Shown here in pieces: positions 14,405-21,051 of a stretch of DNA of 21,051 bases. The stretch lies in assembly GCA_048549915.1 (NCBI GenBank), contig JBLYYE010000019.1, positions 1-21,051 of the forward strand, given 5' to 3'. Numbering within the stretch: the first letter of the stretch is position 1; each line of letters begins with the position of its first letter. The stretch is from LSUCC0057 sp048549915. Its GTDB lineage: Bacteria; Pseudomonadota; Gammaproteobacteria; Pseudomonadales; Porticoccaceae. Under the pieces are notes generated by a model. The model was not told the DNA's origin, made no database searches, and saw only the letters and a program-made list of their open reading frames with translations. The position numbers and the translations under genes are program-made.

Positions 14405-16240
14405 ATGGGGGAGTATCGATCAAATAAAGTCACCGTTGGCAAAAGTGCCTCTGCGGCCCGTTCACTGTGGATGGCCAGTGGCGTCGACAATAAAGACTTT
14501 GGCAAACCGATCATTGCTATATCCAACTCGTTTACTGAATTTGTGCCGGGGCATGTCCACCTACAAGAGGTAGGCCGCTTAGTCGCCGAGGCCATCTGGG
14601 AGGCGGGCGGAATACCGCGGGAATTTAATACCATTGCTGTCGATGATGGTATTGCCATGGGCCACGACGGCATGCTCTACAGCCTGCCGAGTCGCGATGT
14701 GATTGCCGATAGTATTGAGTATATGGTCAACGCCCATTGTGCCGATGCGATCATCTGTATCAGCAACTGCGATAAAATCACCCCCGGCATGTTGATGGCT
14801 GGATTGCGACTAAACATCCCAGTGATTTACGTCTCTGGTGGCCCGATGGAAGCTGGCCGCACTGAAATTGACAATCAAATTGTGCGTGTCGATCCCATTG
14901 AAACCTACATAGCCGCCTTTAACGAAGATACCAGTGAGCGCGCCAAGCAGATTGAAAATAGCGCCTGCCCCACTTGTGGTTCTTGTTCTGGCATGTTCAC
15001 TGCCAACTCAATGAACTGCTTAGCAGAGGCCCTCGGCTTAGCGCTGCCAGGTAACGGTTCGATGTTGGCCACCCATGTCGACCGCAAACAGTTATTCCAA
15101 GGCGGTGCCAAACGTATCGTCGAAATGGCCCGAGCACACTATATAGAAGGTGACCAGACACTCCTGCCGCGCGCTATTGCTACCCGCGCCGCTTTCATGA
15201 ATGCTATGAAAGTGGATATTGCCATGGGCGGTTCGACTAACACGATTTTGCATCTACTAGCGATGGCCCAGGAGGCAGAAGTAGATTTCACCATGGCCGA
15301 TATCGATCAACTGTCGCGCCAAATCCCACACCTGTGCAAAGTGTCGCCCGCTACCCGTGACTACTACATGGAAGATGTCCACCGCGCCGGCGGTATTATG
15401 GGGCTGCTCGGCGAGCTCGACCGCGCCGGGCTGATCGACACCACTGTCAATCACGTCAGCGGCCAGAGCCTTGAGCAGGTATTGGGCAAGTGGGACTACA
15501 TCCGCAGCCAAGACCCCGAAGTCTTCGATTTCTACCGCGCCGCCCCCGGCGGAGTTAAGACCATCCGCGCATACAGCCAAGAGGCGCGCTGGAAGAGCTT
15601 GGATATGGACCGCGAAAAAGGCTGTATTCGCGATATAAATCACCCTTACAGCACCGAGGGCGGCTTAGCGGTTCTTTTTGGCAACCTTGCCGAGAAAGGC
15701 TGCATCGTTAAAACCGGCGCAGTGCCTATGGCGATGTACCAGTTCAAAGGTAATGCACGTGTTTTCGATCAACAAGAGACAGCACTCGCTGCAATCGAAA
15801 ATGATCAGATAGATCCCAACACCGTCATCATTATCCGCTATGAGGGGCCAAAAGGCGGCCCAGGTATGCAAGAGATGCTCAAGCCCACCATGACACTCAA
15901 AGTTAAAGGTTTAGACATGAGCTGCGCGCTGCTCACCGATGGCCGCTACTCCGGAGCAACTGCCGGGCTGTCAATTGGCCATGTCTCCCCAGAGGCAGCA
16001 AATGGTGGTAACTTAGCGCTAGTTGAGGATGGCGACTGTATCGAAATTGATATCCCCGGGCGCAGCATAAATGTCATGGTCGACGAGGCTGTACTACAGG
16101 CGCGCCGCACCGCCATGCTCGCCCGTGGCGAACAAGCTTGGCTGCCGCAGGGCAAACGCAGCCGTGTGGTCACACGCGCACTGCGCGCCTATGCAGCATT
16201 TGCAACAAGCGCTGACCGCGGCGGATTCCGCGACTTATAA
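14405..16240 (+). CDS. ilvD: Dihydroxy-acid dehydratase
   Basis: IlvD dehydrates 2,3-dihydroxyisovalerate and 2,3-dihydroxy-3-methylvalerate to the 2-oxoacid precursors of valine, leucine and isoleucine. At 611 residues it is close to E. coli IlvD (616). Features are V-D-D-G-I-A-M-G-H at 79-87, S-N-C122-D-K-I-T-P-G, and C188-P-T-C191-G-S-C194-S-G-M. The position that is P-C-N in [2Fe-2S] relatives reads P-G-H (48-50) here, as in E. coli, so an oxygen-sensitive [4Fe-4S] cluster is expected. The D-G-R-Y-S-G-A-T segment is in the C-terminal domain. No attenuator or leader peptide is visible in 14242-14404. The oxidoreductase gene follows after 35 bp with no terminator between. Confidence 0.95.
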   Translation: MGEYRSNKVTVGKSASAARSLWMASGVDNKDFGKPIIAISNSFTEFVPGHVHLQEVGRLVAEAIWEAGGIPREFNTIAVDDGIAMGHDGMLYSLPSRDVIADSIEYMVNAHCADAIICISNCDKITPGMLMAGLRLNIPVIYVSGGPMEAGRTEIDNQIVRVDPIETYIAAFNEDTSERAKQIENSACPTCGSCSGMFTANSMNCLAEALGLALPGNGSMLATHVDRKQLFQGGAKRIVEMARAHYIEGDQTLLPRAIATRAAFMNAMKVDIAMGGSTNTILHLLAMAQEAEVDFTMADIDQLSRQIPHLCKVSPATRDYYMEDVHRAGGIMGLLGELDRAGLIDTTVNHVSGQSLEQVLGKWDYIRSQDPEVFDFYRAAPGGVKTIRAYSQEARWKSLDMDREKGCIRDINHPYSTEGGLAVLFGNLAEKGCIVKTGAVPMAMYQFKGNARVFDQQETALAAIENDQIDPNTVIIIRYEGPKGGPGMQEMLKPTMTLKVKGLDMSCALLTDGRYSGATAGLSIGHVSPEAANGGNLALVEDGDCIEIDIPGRSINVMVDEAVLQARRTAMLARGEQAWLPQGKRSRVVTRALRAYAAFATSADRGGFRDL

Positions 16241-16275
16241 TTAATAACTGACGACAACATAGATTTGAGGGCAAT

Positions 16276-19200
16276 ATGGGCAAGTTACGCGATATTTCAC
16301 TGAGCGATAAATACACCCAAAATAGCGGTATGCTGTTTATCAGCGGCAACCAAGCACTGGTTCGCTTGCCGCTTATTCAGTACGAGCTCGACCGCCGCAA
16401 CGGTTTGAACACAGGCGGCTTTATTTCGGGTTATCGGGGATCTCCGCTGGGGGGGTATGATGCCGCTCTATGGCAGGCCAAAAAGTCCCTGGAAGCGACA
16501 GATGTTCATTTTCATCCCGGTCTCAACGAAGAGCTCGCAGCCACCGCAGTGACCGGCAGCCAGCAAATTTCGGTGATGCCAGGCGCCACCCACGATGGTG
16601 TCTTCGGTATTTGGTACGGCAAAGGGCCCGGTGTCGACCGCGCGCTCGATGCGCTTAAACACGGCAACTTTAGCGGTGCGCACGAAAACGGTGGTGTGCT
16701 GGTTCTCTACGGTGATGATCATCCCGGCAAGAGCTCAACCATCTGCAACCACTCAGAGCCTGCCCTCGCCTCGGCCATGATTCCCTCTTTTTATCCGGCC
16801 AATGTTGGCGAGTTTATTGAATTTGGCCTGCTCGGCTGGGCTGCATCGCGCTACAGCGGTATGTGGATCGGATTTAAGTGCGTTAACGAGACCGTCGAAC
16901 AGACCGCTACGGTGGAAGTCAATCTCGACGAGATCAGTTTCAACACCCCAGACCGCGGCGAACTGCCCGAGGGCGGTGTTAACTATCGCGTTATAGCCGG
17001 CGATCGCGAACTAGACGAGGTGATCGTCGCCGAACAGCGTATCCCGCTGCTCCATCAATTTATCCGCGCTAACAATATCGACCGCATTACCCACGGCAAC
17101 AGTGATACGGACGGCAAGCTGGCCATCGCCACCGCGGGCAAGGCCTGGCAAGAGACTATCGCCGCGCTGAAACTACTGGGCATCGATGAAGCGCGCGCTA
17201 CAACACTGGGGCTAACGGTTTATAAGCTCGGCTGTATCTGGCCGATAGAACCCGAAGGGATCAAAGCCGTCGCCGGCCGCCACAATGAAGTGCTGGTAGT
17301 TGAAGAGAAAAAAGCCTTTATGCAGCCGCAAATTGCCGAGTTGGTTATCAACCTGCCCAACCGACCTGCATTGACCGGCAAAAACTCGCTGGATGGCTCA
17401 GAGCTTCTCCCCGGCTCGCGCCCGCTCAACGCGCAAATTATCGCTCGCGCGATCGCGCTGCGGTTAGTCGCCAATGGCTGCACCGAGAGCGACATTGTCG
17501 CCTTTGCCGAACAGCAACAAAGTGGACCGGCCAAGTCGGGGCTTGCAGTTATGCGCACCCCCTACTTCTGTTCAGGCTGCCCGCACAATACCAGTACCAA
17601 AGTCCCTGCCGGCAGTATGGCGATGGGCGGCATTGGCTGCCACGCGATGGCCAGCGCCTATCGACCAGATACTCTTTCTCCGCTGCAGATGGGCGGTGAA
17701 GGCTGCAACTGGATTGGCATGGCCCCGTTCACGGAGACTAAACATGTCTTCCAGAACCTCGGCGATGGCACCTACTACCACTCTGGTTTAATGGCGATCC
17801 GCGCTGCAGTAGCCAGCGACATCAACATCACCTACAAAATTTTGTACAACGATGCAGTCGCCATGACTGGCGGACAGCCTGTAGATGGCCCCATTTCTGT
17901 GGCTGAAATCACTCACCAAGTGGTTCATGAAGGAGTTAAACGCTGCGTTGTGGTCAGCGATTATCCGGAAAAATATAAAGGCGACAATGGCATTGCAGCT
18001 GGCGTCGATGTTCTGCATCGCAATGAGATGGATCAGCTACAGCGACAACTGCGCGACGTGCCAGGTACCACAGTAATTGTTTATGAACAGACCTGTGCCG
18101 CTGAAAAACGCCGCCGTCGCAAGCGCGGCAAGCTCGAAGACCCAGCCAAGCGCATGTACATCAACCCCGCCGTTTGCGAGGGCTGCGGCGACTGCTCGGC
18201 GCAGTCTACCTGCGTCAGTATTCAGCCATTAGAAACTGCAATGGGCCGCAAACGTCAAATTGACCAATCATCGTGCAATAAAGATTACAGCTGTAACCGC
18301 GGTTTCTGTCCATCTTTTGTCACTATCTACGATGCCGAGCCGAAAAAGCCCGAAGCTGTCGCCACCGGCGGTTCACTCTTTGATGGTCTGCCAGCGCCTC
18401 AGGCGCCAGCGCTCAACGGCAGCAGCTACAACGTGATGATTACCGGCATCGGTGGTACCGGTGTTATCACTGTAGGTGCAGTACTGGGTATGGCCGCGCA
18501 CTTAGAAGAGCGCGCCTGCTCTATTTACGACATGACTGGGCTTTCGCAAAAGAACGGCGCCGTTTACAGCCACCTAAAAATTGCTGATCGCAACGCCGAT
18601 ATTGGTGCACAACACATCGCCACAGGTGAAGCCGACCTACTGCTCGGCTTTGATATGGTTGCCTCTGTGGGTGGCGATGCTTTTACCAGCCTCTCTGAAA
18701 AGACCCAAATAGTGGGTAACAGTCGCGTCAGTAATACAGTGATCTTCCAGTTCAACCCCGACGACAAAGTTGACAACAGCTTGCTCGAGGGCAAATTAGT
18801 TGAGCGCGTCGGTCGCGACCACCTGCATCTCGTCGATGCTAGCAGTTTGGCACTCAAGCTGTGCGGTGACACCATCGCCAGCAATATGTTTATGGTCGGT
18901 TTCGCCTGCCAAAACGGTTTGTTGCCACTCTCGGTAGAGGCGGTTGAGCGGGCCATTGAGCTCAATGGCACCGCCGTTGCCTTCAACCTTAACGCCTTCC
19001 GACTCGGCCGTGTTGCGGCACACGACATCGACAAGCTGATTGCTTTAGTAGAGCCGAGCAGTGCATCGGCTACCCTGCCACAAACTGCCGACGAAATTAT
19101 TGCTCACCGTGTGCAACATCTCACCGGCTATCAGAATGCTGAGTACGCACAGCGCTACCAAACTCTGGTAGAAAGAGTTCGCGGTGCAGAGCGAGCACTC

Positions 19201-19755
19201 AACCCCGAAAGCGAGCAACTCACTGCCACAGTGGCGCGCTACTACTCCAAGCTACTCAGCTATAAAGATGAGTATGAAGTAGCGCGCTTGCATACCGATC
19301 CAACTAACTTGGCGGCTATGCAGAGCCAGTTCAGCGGAAAATTGCGGGTAGAATACAACCTTGCTCCGCCCCTGCTGAGCAAACGCGACCCAGTTACCGG
19401 ACAGTTGCAAAAGCGCAGTTTTGGGCCGTGGATTCTGCCCGCATTCCGTCTCTTGGCTAAAATGCGCTTCTTGCGTGGGACTGCGCTGGATATCTTCGGT
19501 ATGACTGAAGAGCGCAAAATGGAACGCCAACTCATCGCAGACTATGAAGAGTTATTGGCAGAGATAACTGCCGACCTCAACGCAGATAACTTTGCCCAGG
19601 CAGTTGAACTGGCTGCACTGCCCGAAACTATTCGCGGCTATGGACACGTTAAAGAGCGTCACGTAGAAGCGACTCGCAAGCGCTGGGACGCTCTGCTGGA
19701 GGTGTTCCGCCACGGCGAGCCCGAGCAAGTCGTACAGTTTCAAGAGGCCGGCTAA
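16276..19755 (+). CDS. Fused indolepyruvate ferredoxin oxidoreductase family protein
   Basis: This 1159-residue single-chain 2-oxoacid:ferredoxin oxidoreductase fuses the alpha, beta and gamma parts that are separate in archaeal IOR. The N-terminal pyrimidine-binding domain begins with G-Y-R-G-S-P-L-G-G-Y-D (about 54-64) and includes G-D-D-H-P-G-K-S-S-T. The TPP-binding segment follows: C-S-G-C-P-H-N-T at about 433, then G-D-G-T-Y-Y-H-S-G and N-D-A-V-A-M-T-G-G-Q-P near 496-535. Fe-S cysteines are C634-x2-C637-x2-C640-x4-C645 and C666-x5-C672-x4-C677. The gamma-like domain starts at G-I-G-G-T-G-V-I near 725. It decarboxylates aryl or branched-chain 2-oxoacids to acyl-CoA, reducing ferredoxin. 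Substrate choice is unproven. GAGGG 4 bases upstream supports the ATG. The hydrolase gene follows after 2 bp. Confidence 0.9.
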   Translation: MGKLRDISLSDKYTQNSGMLFISGNQALVRLPLIQYELDRRNGLNTGGFISGYRGSPLGGYDAALWQAKKSLEATDVHFHPGLNEELAATAVTGSQQISVMPGATHDGVFGIWYGKGPGVDRALDALKHGNFSGAHENGGVLVLYGDDHPGKSSTICNHSEPALASAMIPSFYPANVGEFIEFGLLGWAASRYSGMWIGFKCVNETVEQTATVEVNLDEISFNTPDRGELPEGGVNYRVIAGDRELDEVIVAEQRIPLLHQFIRANNIDRITHGNSDTDGKLAIATAGKAWQETIAALKLLGIDEARATTLGLTVYKLGCIWPIEPEGIKAVAGRHNEVLVVEEKKAFMQPQIAELVINLPNRPALTGKNSLDGSELLPGSRPLNAQIIARAIALRLVANGCTESDIVAFAEQQQSGPAKSGLAVMRTPYFCSGCPHNTSTKVPAGSMAMGGIGCHAMASAYRPDTLSPLQMGGEGCNWIGMAPFTETKHVFQNLGDGTYYHSGLMAIRAAVASDINITYKILYNDAVAMTGGQPVDGPISVAEITHQVVHEGVKRCVVVSDYPEKYKGDNGIAAGVDVLHRNEMDQLQRQLRDVPGTTVIVYEQTCAAEKRRRRKRGKLEDPAKRMYINPAVCEGCGDCSAQSTCVSIQPLETAMGRKRQIDQSSCNKDYSCNRGFCPSFVTIYDAEPKKPEAVATGGSLFDGLPAPQAPALNGSSYNVMITGIGGTGVITVGAVLGMAAHLEERACSIYDMTGLSQKNGAVYSHLKIADRNADIGAQHIATGEADLLLGFDMVASVGGDAFTSLSEKTQIVGNSRVSNTVIFQFNPDDKVDNSLLEGKLVERVGRDHLHLVDASSLALKLCGDTIASNMFMVGFACQNGLLPLSVEAVERAIELNGTAVAFNLNAFRLGRVAAHDIDKLIALVEPSSASATLPQTADEIIAHRVQHLTGYQNAEYAQRYQTLVERVRGAERALNPESEQLTATVARYYSKLLSYKDEYEVARLHTDPTNLAAMQSQFSGKLRVEYNLAPPLLSKRDPVTGQLQKRSFGPWILPAFRLLAKMRFLRGTALDIFGMTEERKMERQLIADYEELLAEITADLNADNFAQAVELAALPETIRGYGHVKERHVEATRKRWDALLEVFRHGEPEQVVQFQEAG

Positions 19756-19757
19756 CC

Positions 19758-20525
19758 GTGACTGAGTTACAGTTTTTGAACAGCCCTGCTGGGCACTCTA
19801 TTGCCTACCGCCACCAACCGGCCGCGCTCGGCACAGAGGGCCCCGGGGTGTTGTTCTGCTGTGGTTTCCAATCTGACATGAACGGCGATAAAGCGCTGGC
19901 TCTCGAAGCTGAGTGCCAGCGCCAGGGCCGCCAGTTCACCCGTTTTGATTATATGGCTCACGGCCAGTCGAGTGGCGATTTCGCTGAGGGCACCATCAGC
20001 CAGTGGCGCGATGATGCACTGCAAGTATTAGACCAAGTTACCCGTGGCCCACAGCTGATTGTCGGCTCATCTATGGGCGGCTGGATTATGTTGCTGACCG
20101 CCTTAGCCCGCCCCGAGCGCATCCACAGTTTAATCGGTTTAGCTGCTGCACCCGATTTTACCAAACGCTTTGTCGAAGAAGAACTCACCTTGGAGCAAGC
20201 TGCAATCCTGCAGAACCAGGGTTACTTTGATGTCCCCAACTGCTACGATGAGAACGGTGTCTACCGGATGTACAACAAACTTGTACAAGACGGCACTCAC
20301 AACAACACCCTGCTCGACAAAGCACTTGCCATCGATGTGCCGCTGAGGTTACTACACGCCGTCAATGACGAGGATGTTCCTTGGCAAGTCGGTGGTGCCA
20401 TCATCGAACAAATGACCGGTAGTAATGGTCAACTGCGGCTGCTCAAAACCGGTGGTCACAGGCTTTCCGATCCAGCGTCACTGGCTCTGATAGTAGAGAC
20501 CTTACACGAGCTGTTAGACGCTTAG
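19758..20525 (+). CDS. Alpha/beta hydrolase, ABHD10-like
   Basis: This 255-residue serine hydrolase has its nucleophile elbow at G-S-S105-M-G-G-W, the acid probably at Asp204 (D-E-D-V-P) and His234 (G-G-H). The segments C-G-F-Q-S-D-M-N-G-D-K-A and F-D-Y-M-A-H-G-Q-S-S-G match the subfamily of human mitochondrial ABHD10 and many proteobacterial homologues, which are thioesterases or esterases. The natural substrate is unknown. The start is GTG, 2 bp after the stop of the oxidoreductase, with GAGG about 10 bases upstream inside that gene. The tight spacing implies one transcript, so it might act on an acyl-CoA made by the oxidoreductase (inference). Confidence 0.85.
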   Translation: MTELQFLNSPAGHSIAYRHQPAALGTEGPGVLFCCGFQSDMNGDKALALEAECQRQGRQFTRFDYMAHGQSSGDFAEGTISQWRDDALQVLDQVTRGPQLIVGSSMGGWIMLLTALARPERIHSLIGLAAAPDFTKRFVEEELTLEQAAILQNQGYFDVPNCYDENGVYRMYNKLVQDGTHNNTLLDKALAIDVPLRLLHAVNDEDVPWQVGGAIIEQMTGSNGQLRLLKTGGHRLSDPASLALIVETLHELLDA

Positions 20526-20565
20526 TTAAACCGCAGTAAAACAATAACAACCAAGAGGAAGGATT

Positions 20566-21000
20566 ATGGAACTGTTAACTCAAACAACTGAGATAAACGC
20601 CACACTCACTACGGTAGTATGGCTGGCTGCTTGGTGGGCCGTACTATTGGCGCCTTTGGCGGTGATGCGCGTAGTCACCTCCAACCGCCGCGGCAAGGTT
20701 TACTTTGACCCCAATGGTAAAGATCTCGAGGGCTTTGCTGCTCGGCTGACCCGCGCCAGCTGTAATAACTACGAAAACCTGCCGCTGTTTATGGGCGTTC
20801 TTTTAGCCGCTCAACTACTTGGCCTCAGTGAGATCACCAATGCTACCGCCTGCTGGCTGCTCTACGCGCGCATTGGCCAGAGCCTCGCTCACTTGATTTC
20901 GGGCAGTAAAAACTGGGTGCTGGTGCGGTTTGCGTTTTATATTATTCAGTACGCATTGGTAGCCAGTTGGGTAGTGCAGCTGCTAATGGCAATAAACTAA
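20566..21000 (+). CDS. MAPEG-family membrane protein
   Basis: This 144-residue protein has about four membrane segments (near 14-34, 73-90, 95-112 and 120-141). Between the first two it carries the MAPEG pattern R-A-S-C-N-N-Y-E-N-L-P-L-F, where the family has R-A-x2-N-x2-E-N. MAPEG proteins include microsomal glutathione transferases and eicosanoid enzymes; bacterial members mostly lack a proven reaction. A strong ribosome site (AGAGGAAGG) lies about 5 bases before the ATG. It is 40 bp after the hydrolase gene and before a terminator, so it probably closes that operon. Confidence 0.86.
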   Translation: MELLTQTTEINATLTTVVWLAAWWAVLLAPLAVMRVVTSNRRGKVYFDPNGKDLEGFAARLTRASCNNYENLPLFMGVLLAAQLLGLSEITNATACWLLYARIGQSLAHLISGSKNWVLVRFAFYIIQYALVASWVVQLLMAIN

Positions 21001-21017
21001 AAAAGACCCTCAGAACC

Positions 21018-21044
21018 AGCCGTGTGCACTGCATGCGGCTTTTT
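21018..21044 (+). terminator. Rho-independent terminator after the MAPEG gene
   Basis: AGCCGTGTGC, loop ACT, GCATGCGGCT forms a 10-pair stem (two are G-U pairs), followed directly by a T run. It lies 18 bases after the MAPEG stop and probably ends the transcript that includes the oxidoreductase. Confidence 0.85.
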
Positions 21045-21051
21045 ATTTGTG

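Overview
The window is chromosomal, gene-dense DNA from a bacterium, most likely a gammaproteobacterium. The evidence is an E. coli-type IlvD, a class I photolyase of E. coli length, the long (about 367 aa) PurC, a tRNA-Val/tRNA-Asp pair with a sigma-70 promoter, and the fused 1159-residue indolepyruvate ferredoxin oxidoreductase family. I cannot name the genus. I see no insertion sequence, prophage, CRISPR array or origin.

Region 1 (1-7275, all + strand) is the part of most interest. Positions 4526-7275 hold a complete four-gene HvfABCD/bufferin-type RiPP system. HvfA is a secreted precursor peptide with ten cysteines in an alternating EGKCG/EAKCG array. HvfB is the DUF692 multinuclear iron oxidase (MNIO). 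HvfC is its DUF2063 partner and HvfD is a DoxX-family membrane protein. Such systems install copper-binding oxazolone/thioamide groups on cysteines. Directly upstream lie an ECF sigma factor and a soluble zinc-type (ZAS) anti-sigma factor, overlapping by 7 bp, which are the obvious candidate regulators. Upstream of those is an overlapping pair, a membrane-anchored ferredoxin/flavin oxidoreductase and a secreted Sel1/ankyrin-repeat protein. These read in the same direction, and their link to the copper peptide is only inferred. The four hvf genes overlap one another end to end.

Region 2 (7272-9274, - strand) holds a tRNA-Val/tRNA-Asp operon with a clear promoter and terminator, then an iron-type alcohol dehydrogenase followed by a hotdog-fold thioesterase. 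The thioesterase stop overlaps the hvfD stop by 4 bp.

Region 3 (9301-14241) is housekeeping and repair. It contains queD (queuosine), a convergent TIGR01777-type epimerase, purC-phrB as a likely operon, and a convergent 2-hydroxyacid dehydrogenase.

Region 4 (14405-21044, + strand) contains ilvD (branched-chain amino acids), a fused 2-oxoacid:ferredoxin oxidoreductase, an ABHD10-like alpha/beta hydrolase, a MAPEG-family membrane protein and a closing rho-independent terminator. IlvD makes branched-chain 2-oxoacids and the next gene encodes an oxidase of 2-oxoacids, so a metabolic link is possible.

Several starts were moved from the longest open frame because a Shine-Dalgarno site and family length support the shorter one: hvfB (GTG 4962), the alcohol dehydrogenase (GTG 8920), purC (ATG 10776), the hydroxyacid dehydrogenase (ATG 14241) and ilvD (ATG 14405). 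No stretch over 300 bases lacks a gene. The longest gene-free part is 8921-9380, which holds the terminator, two tRNAs and promoters. The first 168 bases hold only the TTAA repeats described below.
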